This document shows positions 56,193 to 64,000 of a DNA stretch of 64,000 bases, in pieces. A program made the position numbers and the translations under genes. Source of the stretch: Brucella pseudintermedia (GTDB taxonomy: Bacteria > Pseudomonadota > Alphaproteobacteria > Rhizobiales > Rhizobiaceae). Under the pieces are notes generated by a model. The model was not told the DNA's origin and did no database searches. It saw only the letters and a program-made list of their open reading frames with translations. Every line of letters begins with the position of its first letter. Within the stretch, counting starts at the first letter, position 1. The stretch is from NCBI RefSeq assembly GCF_042697365.1, contig NZ_CP137604.1. One strand, 5' to 3'.

Positions 56193-56214
56193 CTATCGCA
56201 AATAGCTATGTTTC

Positions 56215-56250
56215 ACAGCCGCCGTCGACCCGACCGGCGGCTGTTTTGTT
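56215..56250 (+). terminator. Rho-independent terminator after the ABC ATPase
   Basis: ACAGCCGCC pairs with GGCGGCTGT around a 12-base loop, followed by TTTGTTT. It lies before holA and isolates it. Confidence 0.85.
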
Positions 56251-56278
56251 TCTGCTCGAAATGTTCTAAGAACCGGAT

Positions 56279-57322
56279 ATGGCGCAGAAAAAAGCAAATG
56301 AAGTCGACAGTTTTCTAGCAAGGCCGACGAGCTCGTTCCCGGTCGTGCTGCTTTATGGACCCGACAAGGGGCTGGTGAGCGAACGCGCACGCCGTTTTGC
56401 CGAAGCCAGCAAGCTGCCGCTGGACGATCCATTTGCCGTCATTCGCATGGAAGCCGACGAGATCGAGGCCGACCCGGCGAAGCTCGCCGACGAAGCCCGC
56501 ACGATCTCCATGTTCGGCGGCCAGCGCCTGATCTGGATCAAGAACGCCGCTGGCCAGAAGAAGCTGGTCGAAGCGATCAAGCTGCTTGCGACCGAGCCGC
56601 CGCAGGAAACTTTCGTGCTTGTCGAGGCGGGCGATCTCAAGAAGGGTGCGGGTTTGCGCAGCGCTGTGGAGAACGCGTCTGCGGGCATGGCCCTGCCTTG
56701 TTATTCCGACGACAGCCGTGGGATCGACGGCGTCATTGACGACGTTCTGGCCGAATGGAAGATGCAGATCACGCTTGACGGTCGCCAGCTCCTGCGCGCC
56801 AGCCTTGGCGGTGATCGTCTCGCCACGCGCGGCGAGCTTGAAAAGCTCTGCCTTTATGCCCGCGGCAAGGAACGGATCGATATAGACGATGTGCGTGAAG
56901 CGGTGGGCGATGTCGCCGGGCTTTCCACCGATGAGGTGATCGACGCTGTTCTGGCGGGCGATCTCGCACGCTTCGAAGTTTCCTTTGACCGCGTGGTGAA
57001 ATCCGGGACCGCGCCCTTTCTCGTACTCAACACGGCGATGCGCCAGTTCCAGCAGGTGCAAACCTTGCGCCATATCGCCGATACGGAGCGCAAAAGCGCC
57101 TCCGTGGTTGTGGCGGCGGCACGCCCGCCGATCTTCTTCAACCGCAAGAAGCTGATTGAGAATGCGGTCAGTCTCTGGAGCGGCGAAAGCCTTGCACGCG
57201 TGATGGAGCGCCTGCAACGCGCCGTTCTCGAAAGCCGCCAGAATGCGGGCCTTGCCATTCCGATCATCCGGCAGTGCTTGCTAGCAATCGGGGTAGAATC
57301 GCTTCGAAATGCCCGGCGATAG
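56279..57322 (+). CDS. holA: DNA polymerase III subunit delta
   Basis: A 347-residue clamp-loader subunit that opens the beta clamp. The N-terminus KKANEVDSFLARPTSSFPVVLLYGPDKGLVSERARRFAE and RLIWIKNAAGQKKLVEAIKLL are HolA-type. It has an AAA+-like fold without a functional Walker A, as expected. The ribosome-binding site is weak. In other Rhizobiales holA often lies beside lptE and leuS; here an ABC transporter lies upstream instead. Confidence 0.92.
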   Translation: MAQKKANEVDSFLARPTSSFPVVLLYGPDKGLVSERARRFAEASKLPLDDPFAVIRMEADEIEADPAKLADEARTISMFGGQRLIWIKNAAGQKKLVEAIKLLATEPPQETFVLVEAGDLKKGAGLRSAVENASAGMALPCYSDDSRGIDGVIDDVLAEWKMQITLDGRQLLRASLGGDRLATRGELEKLCLYARGKERIDIDDVREAVGDVAGLSTDEVIDAVLAGDLARFEVSFDRVVKSGTAPFLVLNTAMRQFQQVQTLRHIADTERKSASVVVAAARPPIFFNRKKLIENAVSLWSGESLARVMERLQRAVLESRQNAGLAIPIIRQCLLAIGVESLRNARR

Positions 57323-57324
57323 CA

Positions 57325-57363
57325 AAGCATTTCCAGCGTAGCGGTTTTGCGTTGGGTAATGCG
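57325..57363 (+). repeat. Bru-RS-like repeat unit after holA
   Basis: GCATTTCCAGC followed by GTAGCGGTTTTGCGTTGGGT and AATGCG matches the units near 52 kb, with a short internal deletion. It lies between the stop codon of holA and the parB terminator. Confidence 0.65.
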
Positions 57364-57447
57364 AAAAGAAAATAGATAGAGTACTTCGACTTGAGATGCA
57401 GGGAATAATCTATCAGTCACCTCTGGTATTTTTTCGATACAAACGAA

Positions 57448-57479
57448 AAAGCTCGCCGCAAATATAAGCAGCGAGCTTT
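57448..57479 (-). terminator. Rho-independent terminator of parB
   Basis: AAAGCTCGC and GCGAGCTTT form the arms. Read on the minus strand a T-run follows. It is 24 bases past the parB stop codon and closes the mnmE-to-parB run of genes. Confidence 0.75.
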
Positions 57480-57502
57480 CAGTTTATATATTTCTTCGAA
57501 GT

Positions 57503-58384
57503 TCAGCTCTGGAGACGACGGCAAATCTCATCGAGTTGCTCGAGAGAACTATAGCGTATCTTGACCTCACCGCCCCGATCGCGATGATTGATTTCGACCT
57601 TCATGCCGGTAACATCAGAAAGCAGCTTTTCGAGCGCCTTGGTGTCGGCATCCTTCTCGACCGGACCTGCCTTGCCTGGCTTGGCTTCGGCGCCACCCCG
57701 TGCTTCCGCCTGCGCAAGCGCCTCGACCTGACGAACCGACAGGCCTTCCTTGACGATCCGCTCCGCCAGTGCGGTTGGGTTTTCCATCGTGATGAGGCTG
57801 CGGGCATGACCTGCCGAAAGCGCGCCATCGACAATGAAGTCCTGCACAGGCTGCGGCAGTTTCAGCAGGCGCAGCGTGTTGGCGACATGGCTGCGGCTTT
57901 TGCCGATGACCTGTGCCAGATCGTTCTGCGTATAATCGTGATTGTCGATAAGCTGTTGATATCCAAGCGCTTCTTCAACCGCATTCAGGTCGGCGCGCTG
58001 CACGTTTTCGATGATCGCGATTTCAAGTGCCACACGGTCATCGACATCACGAACAATGACCGGGATCGTATCGACACCGGCGCGCTGTGACGCGCGCCAG
58101 CGGCGTTCACCGGCTATCAGCTCGAAGCGGTCGGGCTGGCCCGGTGCGGGGCGCACGACGATCGGCTGCACAACGCCATGTTCCTTGATCGACTGCGCCA
58201 GATCTTCCAGTTCGCCTTCCGAAAACATGCGGCGCGGATTGCGCGGATTGCGCGTCACGAACTCAATCGGAACATTCCGCTCGATGGGAACCGGTGCCTT
58301 CCGCTCTTCAGCAGGGCGGTCGATCTCACCGATCAGCGCCGCTAATCCGCGGCCAAGGCGCTTCTTTGAAGGATCGTCATTCAT
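57503..58384 (-). CDS. parB: Chromosome partitioning protein ParB
   Basis: A 293-residue CTP-dependent clamp that loads on parS and drives origin segregation with ParA. The N-terminal domain has GERRWRASQRAGVDTIPVIVRD with the CTP-binding motif region. The helix-turn-helix is LAQVIGKSRSHVANTLRLL. The C-terminal dimer domain is EKLLSDVTGMKVEINHRDRGGEV. The parS sites are 1.5-4.5 kb upstream in this window. Its start lies 44 bases after parA. Confidence 0.97.
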   Translation of the reverse strand: MNDDPSKKRLGRGLAALIGEIDRPAEERKAPVPIERNVPIEFVTRNPRNPRRMFSEGELEDLAQSIKEHGVVQPIVVRPAPGQPDRFELIAGERRWRASQRAGVDTIPVIVRDVDDRVALEIAIIENVQRADLNAVEEALGYQQLIDNHDYTQNDLAQVIGKSRSHVANTLRLLKLPQPVQDFIVDGALSAGHARSLITMENPTALAERIVKEGLSVRQVEALAQAEARGGAEAKPGKAGPVEKDADTKALEKLLSDVTGMKVEINHRDRGGEVKIRYSSLEQLDEICRRLQS

Positions 58385-58428
58385 CGTTCGGCTTATTCCT
58401 GAATTGTTTCGCCATCGAATCGATCAGC

Positions 58429-59271
58429 TCATGCGGCCTGCAATTGCCGCTCACGCTGGATAACTTCCGATGCCAGTTGCAAATAGGCCTGACTGCCAGC
58501 GCATTTCAAATCATAAAGAATGGCTGGCTTGCCATGTGACGGCGCTTCCGACACACGCACATTGCGTGGAATGACGGTGCGATAGACCTTTTCGCCCATG
58601 AAAGAGCGAACATCATCCACCACTTGCGCGGCAAGATTGTTACGGCTGTCGAACATGGTCAGCACAATCCCCTGGATCGATAGCTCGGGATTGATCGACG
58701 ACCGCACCTGATCGACGGTCTGCAAAAGCTGGCTCAAGCCTTCCAACGCAAAAAACTCGCATTGCAGCGGCACCAGAACGGAATCGGCTGCCGCCATTGC
58801 GTTCAGCGTCAGAAGATTAAGCGATGGCGGACAATCGACCAGCACATAGGAAAAGCGCTCGGACACGCCGGAATCAAACCGCAAGGCGTCGCGCAGGCGC
58901 CGCGTGCGGTCGGCTGACTGCGCAATTTCCATTTCGATGCCGAGAAGGTCAAGCGTCGATGGCACGATATGGAGGTTCGGCACATCGGTCGGCATTGCGG
59001 CGTCCGGAACGGACGATTCCTGCGTCAGCACGTCATAGGATGACAATGGCCGATTGCGGCGATCGATGCCAAGGCCGGTGCTGGCATTGCCTTGCGGGTC
59101 AAGATCGACGATCAATACCGTTTCGCCAATAGCGGCCAAGGCCGTGGCCAGATTGATGGCGGTGGTCGTCTTGCCCACGCCGCCCTTCTGGTTTGCAATG
59201 GTTATGATCCTGGACATTCTGTTCATCACCGTCGCCTTGCTGCTGCCCGCCCGTTCGAAATTTTCAGCCAT
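58429..59271 (-). CDS. parA: Chromosome partitioning ATPase ParA
   Basis: A 280-residue Walker ATPase, with the deviant Walker A in IANQKGGVGKTTTAINLATALA. LIVDLDPQGNASTGLG and YVLVDCPPSLNLLTLNAM complete the active site. The start is set at the ATG at 59271, whose A is the last base of the rsmG TGA (TGATG), so translation is coupled; a further ATG inside at residue 16 is an alternative. ParA acts on the nucleoid to pull ParB-parS complexes apart. Confidence 0.96.
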   Translation of the reverse strand: MAENFERAGSSKATVMNRMSRIITIANQKGGVGKTTTAINLATALAAIGETVLIVDLDPQGNASTGLGIDRRNRPLSSYDVLTQESSVPDAAMPTDVPNLHIVPSTLDLLGIEMEIAQSADRTRRLRDALRFDSGVSERFSYVLVDCPPSLNLLTLNAMAAADSVLVPLQCEFFALEGLSQLLQTVDQVRSSINPELSIQGIVLTMFDSRNNLAAQVVDDVRSFMGEKVYRTVIPRNVRVSEAPSHGKPAILYDLKCAGSQAYLQLASEVIQRERQLQAA

Positions 59272-59912
59272 CAATCGGTCTTGCGCCGAAGATTGCTGAT
59301 TTCGAGAATAACCGAAGCCTGATCGATAGCACTTTGATGTTGTACCAGATCGAAACTCCAACCGACACGGCTTTCATCGATCTCGCGCTGATAATCCCGA
59401 CCTTTTTGGAAGAGAGCCTTGGCACCATTGGTCAGCCACGGCTCGGCCAGACCAAAGAGATCGCTCAGCGATGCCAATGCGCGCGCCGTAACCACCTGCG
59501 GGGTCTCGATCTTCTGCCACATCGCTTCTATGCGCGCTGAGTGAATGCGTGACGGGATGTTCAGATGGCCGGCTACGGTGCGCAGAAACGCCGCCTTCTT
59601 CCCCGCACTCTCGATAAGATCGATAGCGCTACCGGGTTGATCTGCGAGGAAACAGGCCGTGACAATGCCCGGAAACCCGCCGCCGGAGCCGATATCCAGC
59701 CATTTCTTGGCGTCACTCGCCAGCGGAAAGAGCTGGGCGCTATCCAGAATATGCCGCGTCCACAACTCATTCAGGGTCGAGGGCGATGCGAGATTGATCG
59801 CCTTCGACCATTTGCGAAATAGTTCTTCAAAGGCAATCAAACGATCCACTGTTTCACGTGAAACAGCGGGAACAATTGCTTTCAGGCTCTCAAAACGGGT
59901 ATCGGCGCTCAT
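59271..59912 (-). CDS. rsmG: 16S rRNA G527 methyltransferase RsmG
   Basis: A 213-residue SAM-dependent methyltransferase (GidB) modifying 16S rRNA. Motif I is KKWLDIGSGGGFPGIVTA, with SRIHSARIEAM and VVTARALASLSDLF after it. Near residues 17-22 is AVSRETVD, where VSRET is encoded by a perfect parS site. Its ATG overlaps the mnmG stop by ATGA. Confidence 0.95.
   Translation of the reverse strand: MSADTRFESLKAIVPAVSRETVDRLIAFEELFRKWSKAINLASPSTLNELWTRHILDSAQLFPLASDAKKWLDIGSGGGFPGIVTACFLADQPGSAIDLIESAGKKAAFLRTVAGHLNIPSRIHSARIEAMWQKIETPQVVTARALASLSDLFGLAEPWLTNGAKALFQKGRDYQREIDESRVGWSFDLVQHQSAIDQASVILEISNLRRKTD
59850..59865. other. parS site inside rsmG
   Basis: TGTTTCACGTGAAACA, a perfect match to the ParB-binding parS consensus. 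It lies in the 5' part of rsmG, 0.6 kb from parA. Confidence 0.93.
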
Positions 59913-61819
59913 GCAGCGCCCTGCCCTTCGATGAAGCCCGCAGCCGCCTTATGGCGATAACCGAACTTCTTGATCTGTGCGATGAGCAGCGCCAGTGCCG
60001 CTGGGGTCATTCCATCGACACGCTGCGCTTCGGCGATTGTTTCCGGCTTGCGCTGCTTGAGCTTGTGCTTCAACTCATTGGAAAGACCGGATATTCCATC
60101 AATATCCAATCCCGCCGGGATAAGCAGTTGCTCCTCGCGCTCCATCACCGCGATGTCGCTTTTCTGGCGGTCCATATAGACAGCATATTGCGCCTCGATT
60201 TCCAGCGCTTCCCGCGTTGTCGGATCGATGGCTTCCAGTTCAGGCCAGATGGACTTCAGCCGGTTGAGATCGATTTCCGGATAGGACAGGAGATCATAGG
60301 CCGACCGGCGGACACCATCCTGATTGAGCCGCAAATCGTAGCGATTGGCGAGATTGGGCGTGATCGTCAACGATTGGGTTAGCGACCGCGCCGCGCCCAA
60401 CGCCGCCTCGCGTGCTTCAAAGCGCTCTTTGCGGGCCCGCCCCAATATGCCAAGCCTATCTGCCAGCGGCGTAAGACGCTGATCGGCATTGTCCGCACGC
60501 AACGACAGACGGAACTCGGCCCGCGAGGTAAACATGCGATAAGGCTCGCTGACACCGCGCGATGTCAGGTCATCGACCATGACGCCGATATAGGCCTCGG
60601 TGCGCTGGATAATGACGGGTTCGCCGCCCGACGCCCGGCGCGCGGCGTTGATGCCGGCGAGAAGACCTTGCGCGCCAGCTTCTTCATAGCCGGTCGTGCC
60701 ATTGATCTGTCCGGCCAGAAACAAGCCGGTGACTTTCCGGGTTTCAAGACTGCGCTTCAACTCGCGCGGATCGATGAAATCATATTCAATCGCATATCCG
60801 GGTTGCAGCATATTGGCCTTTTCAAGCCCTGGTATCGTCTTCAATATATCAAGCTGCACGTCCTCGGGCAGCGACGTCGATATGCCGTTTGGATAAACGG
60901 TATCGTCATCCAGACCTTCCGGTTCAAGAAATATCTGGTGGCCATCGCGATCACCAAACTTGACGATCTTGTCTTCCACGGACGGGCAATAACGAGGACC
61001 AATCCCCTCAATCGAGCCTGAATACATCGCCGAACGATGCAAATTGGCGCGAATGATAGCGTGGGTTTCCGGGGTTGTGCGGGTGATGCCACAATCGATC
61101 TGCGGCGTAGTGATCCGATCCGTCATCAGCGAAAACGGCACAGGATCTTCGTCGGCAGACTGCATGTCCAGGCTTTGCCAGTCAATGGTGCGGCCATCCA
61201 GTCGCGGCGGGGTGCCCGTCTTGAGACGTCCGAGCGCAAAGCCGAACGATGTCAGGCGTTCGGACAGGCCGAGCGCTGGCTTTTCACCCATGCGGCCAGC
61301 CGGAATTTTCTTCTCGCCAATATGGATCAAGCCGTTCAGGAATGTGCCTGTCGTCAAGACAACGGCACCGCATGTCAGGGTCCGTCCATCGGACAGAACA
61401 ACACCGGCAATGCGCTCATCCTGTTCCAGCAGGTCTTGTGCACCGCCCTCCACGACAGTCAGATTGTCCTGCGCGGCAATCATCTTCTGCATAGCGAGCC
61501 GATAAAGCTTGCGGTCGGCCTGGGTTCGAGGGCCACGGACGGCAGGCCCCTTGCGGCGGTTCAACAAGCGAAACTGGATGCCAGCTTCATCGGCGACGCG
61601 ACCCATCAGGCCGTCAAGCGCATCGATCTCGCGCACAAGATGCCCCTTGCCCAATCCGCCGATAGCTGGATTGCAGGACATGACGCCAATCGTATCAAAG
61701 CGATGCGTCACCAGCGCCGTCTTGGCGCCTGCGCGCGCAGCAGCAGAAGCGGCCTCGCATCCCGCGTGGCCGCCGCCGATCACAATGACATCAAAGGCTG
61801 TAGCTTCGGTCGAACTCAT
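59909..61819 (-). CDS. mnmG: tRNA uridine 5-carboxymethylaminomethyl modification enzyme MnmG
   Basis: A 636-residue FAD protein (GidA) that, with MnmE, adds the cmnm5 group to U34 of tRNAs. The FAD-binding motif is VIVIGGGHAGCEAA, followed by LVTHRFDTIGVMSCNPAIGGLGKGHLVREIDALDG and ATGTFLNGLIHIG-like sequence. Helical C-terminal residues end at KKFGYRHKAAAGFIEGQGAA. The ATG at 61819 is chosen since AGGA lies eight bases before it; an ATG nine bases earlier is too close to it. It is coupled to rsmG. Confidence 0.97.
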   Translation of the reverse strand: MSSTEATAFDVIVIGGGHAGCEAASAAARAGAKTALVTHRFDTIGVMSCNPAIGGLGKGHLVREIDALDGLMGRVADEAGIQFRLLNRRKGPAVRGPRTQADRKLYRLAMQKMIAAQDNLTVVEGGAQDLLEQDERIAGVVLSDGRTLTCGAVVLTTGTFLNGLIHIGEKKIPAGRMGEKPALGLSERLTSFGFALGRLKTGTPPRLDGRTIDWQSLDMQSADEDPVPFSLMTDRITTPQIDCGITRTTPETHAIIRANLHRSAMYSGSIEGIGPRYCPSVEDKIVKFGDRDGHQIFLEPEGLDDDTVYPNGISTSLPEDVQLDILKTIPGLEKANMLQPGYAIEYDFIDPRELKRSLETRKVTGLFLAGQINGTTGYEEAGAQGLLAGINAARRASGGEPVIIQRTEAYIGVMVDDLTSRGVSEPYRMFTSRAEFRLSLRADNADQRLTPLADRLGILGRARKERFEAREAALGAARSLTQSLTITPNLANRYDLRLNQDGVRRSAYDLLSYPEIDLNRLKSIWPELEAIDPTTREALEIEAQYAVYMDRQKSDIAVMEREEQLLIPAGLDIDGISGLSNELKHKLKQRKPETIAEAQRVDGMTPAALALLIAQIKKFGYRHKAAAGFIEGQGAA

Positions 61820-61980
61820 TTGGTTCATCCTGACGCAACTCGAATCCGTTTCTGAAAGATGTCTCTTTGCCACGAATGGGTTTGAAACGAAAGATCAAAG
61901 TGAGCCCCGGGGCGATCAAATATCCGGGTTCGACTCATGAATGCGTGAGGGAGTCAATCGGAACGGCGATATTCCACAGA

Positions 61981-61996
61981 TGTTTCACGTGAAACA
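61981..61996. other. parS site between mnmG and mnmE
   Basis: A second perfect TGTTTCACGTGAAACA in the 213-base gap. Confidence 0.93.
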
Positions 61997-62019
61997 ATCT
62001 TGGCAACGATTGCGCGCCG

Positions 62020-62035
62020 TGTTTCACGTGAATCA
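62020..62035. other. Near-perfect parS site at the mnmE stop codon
   Basis: TGTTTCACGTGAATCA differs from the consensus at one base. It overlaps the TGA of mnmE and lies 39 bases, centre to centre, from the previous site. Confidence 0.75.
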
Positions 62036-63361
62036 TTTACCGATGCAGAATTGCGAGAAAATGACGTCCAGAATTTCCTCTACATCGACGTCGCCGGTAA
62101 TCCGTCCGAGGTACTGGGAAGCCAAACGCATATTCTCGGCGCGAAGTTCCAGTGGCAGATGTGTGCCCGCCAGGGCTCTGTCGATCTCCGTCACCGTTGA
62201 GCGCAACAGATTGATGTGGCGCTGGCGCGTAGGAACCGCATCTTCGATTTGCCCGATCTGGGCTTCCGCAAATGCTTGCAGATCGGAGAGCAGTCGGTCC
62301 AACCCCTCCCCGGATTTCGTCGAGATTCGATAGGTCCAGTCGCTAGATGATGTGTCGTTCAAGTCGGCTTTTGTGCCCACCGTCCACAAAGCTGCGGAGG
62401 TTTCCTCAGTTGCGATCGGGATGGGATCATTCATATCTTCCAGCACCAACACCAGATCGGCGTTGGCCATGCGAGCGCGGGCGCGCTCAATACCGATCTT
62501 TTCAATCACGCTTTCCGTCTCACGCAGGCCTGCCGTGTCGGTCACGTAAACCGGAATGCCGCCAAGATCGAGTTTGACTTCCAGAAGATCACGGGTGGTT
62601 CCCGCTTCCTCCGATATGATCGCCACTTCGCGACCGGCAAGAAAGTTCAAGAGGCTGGATTTACCGGCATTTGGTGCGCCGACAATAACGACGTGCAATC
62701 CATCGCGCAGCATGGAAGCACGTTTGCCGCTTGCAATATGGTTTTCGATCTCGCTCTTTAGTAGCGCCAGCGATTGCCAGACCTGCTCCGACACCGAACC
62801 CGGCACATCGCTTTCATCGGCAAAGTCCAGCTCCGCCTCGATGAAGGCGCGCGCACGCAACAACCGTTGACGCCATTCGGTATAAAGTTCGTGCTGCGTG
62901 CCGGAAGCCACCTGCAAGGCAAGACGCCTTTGTCCTTCGGTTTCCGCCGCGATCAGATCGGCTAGACCTTCGGCAATGGTCAAATCCATCTTACCATTGG
63001 AGAAGGCCCGGCGCGTAAACTCGCCGGCTTCAGCTATGCGGCACCCTGCCAGCTCGCTCAGTTCGGTCAGCAGCTTTTCGACAACCGCTTTGCCGCCGTG
63101 CAAATGAAATTCGGCGCAATCCTCTCCGGTAAAACTGTTCGGACCGGGAAAAAACAGCACCAGTCCCCGATCGATTGGATCGCCATTACGGGAGCGAAAT
63201 AGCTTGTAAGCTGCGTTGCGCGGTGGCGGAACGGCACCGACTATCGTTTCGAGCACGAATCGAACGCGCGGGCCAGAGATGCGCACAACAGCCACGCCGG
63301 ACGGCAAACGCCCGCTCGATAAAGTAAGAATCGTGTCTTGGAGGGAAGCGACCTCGCTCAT
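62033..63361 (-). CDS. mnmE: tRNA modification GTPase MnmE
   Basis: A 442-residue GTPase working with MnmG on wobble U34. The N-terminal tetrahydrofolate-binding domain includes SGRLPSGVAVVRISGPRV. The G domain has VIVGAPNAGKSSLLNFLAG, DTAGLRE and TKADL-like GTKADLN. The C-terminus FCIGK carries the catalytic cysteine in CxGK form. Its stop codon overlaps a parS-like site. mnmE-mnmG-rsmG-parA-parB is the usual bacterial order. Confidence 0.97.
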   Translation of the reverse strand: MSEVASLQDTILTLSSGRLPSGVAVVRISGPRVRFVLETIVGAVPPPRNAAYKLFRSRNGDPIDRGLVLFFPGPNSFTGEDCAEFHLHGGKAVVEKLLTELSELAGCRIAEAGEFTRRAFSNGKMDLTIAEGLADLIAAETEGQRRLALQVASGTQHELYTEWRQRLLRARAFIEAELDFADESDVPGSVSEQVWQSLALLKSEIENHIASGKRASMLRDGLHVVIVGAPNAGKSSLLNFLAGREVAIISEEAGTTRDLLEVKLDLGGIPVYVTDTAGLRETESVIEKIGIERARARMANADLVLVLEDMNDPIPIATEETSAALWTVGTKADLNDTSSSDWTYRISTKSGEGLDRLLSDLQAFAEAQIGQIEDAVPTRQRHINLLRSTVTEIDRALAGTHLPLELRAENMRLASQYLGRITGDVDVEEILDVIFSQFCIGK

Positions 63362-63450
63362 TCCATTTCCTGACCTATAATTATAAGCATGAAGCAGCCA
63401 CTATTGCTGAAAGAATGGCATATTCATTCGCGCAGTGAAAGAAAAGCCCT

Positions 63451-64000
63451 ATGACAGAACCAGACCGCAATCGCCTCGCTGGCAGCAATCGCCTCGCCGA
63501 TGAACCGAGCGCCTATCTGCGCCAGCATGCCGACAATCCTGTTCACTGGCAGCCGTGGGACAGGCAGGCGCTGGATGCGGCGAAGGAGCTCGACCGGCCC
63601 ATTCTGCTTTCCATTGGTTACGCGGCCTGTCACTGGTGTCACGTCATGGCGCATGAGTCATTCGAGGATCCTGACGTCGCGGCGGTGATGAACGCGCTTT
63701 TCGTCAATGTGAAGGTGGACCGCGAGGAGCGGCCCGATATCGACCAGATTTATATGGCAGCACTGGGAGCAATGGGACAGCAGGGCGGATGGCCGCTCAC
63801 CATGTTTCTGCGCCCCGATGGCAAGCCGTTCTGGGGCGGCACCTATTTCCCGCGGCACAAGCGTCACAACATGCCCGGCTTTGTCGACGTGCTGCACGCG
63901 GTCAATAACCTCTGGCACAAGGATAAAGAGAAAATTAACCATAACGCGCAAGCCGTTTTCGACCATCTGGAAGGTCGTCTGGCCGCGCAGATCGCCCCGG
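63451..64000 (+). CDS. Thioredoxin-fold DUF255 protein (YyaL/SPATA20-like), 5' part only
   Basis: The first 183 residues of a longer gene cut by the window edge. PSAYLRQHADNPVHWQPW, SIGYAACHWCHVMAHESFED (CxxC in thioredoxin position) and VDREERPDIDQIYM, then GGWPLTMFLRPDGKPFWGGTYFP, are diagnostic of DUF255. Full members are about 670 residues with a glycosidase-like helical domain. Its role is unclear in bacteria. It is divergent from mnmE across 89 bases. Confidence 0.93.
   Translation, partial: MTEPDRNRLAGSNRLADEPSAYLRQHADNPVHWQPWDRQALDAAKELDRPILLSIGYAACHWCHVMAHESFEDPDVAAVMNALFVNVKVDREERPDIDQIYMAALGAMGQQGGWPLTMFLRPDGKPFWGGTYFPRHKRHNMPGFVDVLHAVNNLWHKDKEKINHNAQAVFDHLEGRLAAQIAP

Overview
The window is chromosomal DNA of a Brucellaceae alphaproteobacterium, most likely an Ochrobactrum-type Brucella. 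The best single marker is a lipoprotein near 19.1-19.6 kb that reads as Omp19, a Brucella outer-membrane antigen. The mdh-sucC-sucD-sucA-sucB block, cobS/cobT and the mnmE-mnmG-rsmG-parA-parB cluster also fit Rhizobiales. Most of the window is GC-rich, densely packed core genome. A small AT-rich island lies at 25.7-26.8 kb and accessory or decayed patches at 49.1-54.5 kb.

Layout. 0-6.4 kb: an NCS1 permease, the trmD-rimM tRNA/ribosome pair, xerC, a TraB/GumN protein and small ORFs. 6.4-17.5 kb, minus strand: the TCA block, from mdh through succinyl-CoA synthetase (sucCD), 2-oxoglutarate dehydrogenase E1 and E2 (sucAB), then MAPEG, LysE and unknown secreted genes, ending with lpdA (E3). GC-rich hairpins sit in three of its intercistronic gaps. 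17.8-25.7 kb: zapE, omp19, then dapF-mtaB-ftsY-yciB-gloB on the plus strand with overlapping starts. 25.7-26.8 kb: the AT-rich island with one amidase. 26.9-29.9 kb: a zinc/cadmium exporter and a divergent MerR regulator sharing a promoter with a MerR-type dyad. 30-32 kb: a DUF3108 protein, rpmB with a clear promoter, and a queuosine-precursor transporter preceded by what looks like a minimal preQ1-I riboswitch whose pseudoknot uses the start codon. 32.3-41.2 kb: cobT/cobS, a J-domain protein, bolA, a CNNM/CBS protein, aroB-aroK and xerD. 41.3-47.8 kb: accA, an L,D-transpeptidase, a TusA-like protein, a CobW GTPase, a D,D-carboxypeptidase, an M20 hydrolase and tRNA-Arg(CCU).

47.8-57.4 kb is more accessory: an SDR, a GFA-type protein, a broken IS481-family transposase, a luciferase-like oxidoreductase and an ABC transporter whose binding-protein gene is separated from its permease and ATPase genes by about 2.6 kb. 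That gap carries a TetR regulator with a palindromic operator, a tiny lipoprotein, a cytochrome b561 and Bru-RS-like repeats. 57.5-63.4 kb is the chromosome-segregation cluster: holA, parB, parA, rsmG, mnmG, mnmE. Two perfect parS sites and one near-perfect site are present; one lies inside rsmG and supplies its VSRET residues. The window ends inside a DUF255 thioredoxin-fold gene.

The most noteworthy signals are the start-codon-pairing preQ1 riboswitch, the AT-rich amidase without a visible signal peptide under a perfect palindrome, the parS group, the split ABC operon with repeats, and a TusA-like gene whose strong Shine-Dalgarno has no canonical start behind it. No CRISPR array, prophage or complete mobile element was seen.
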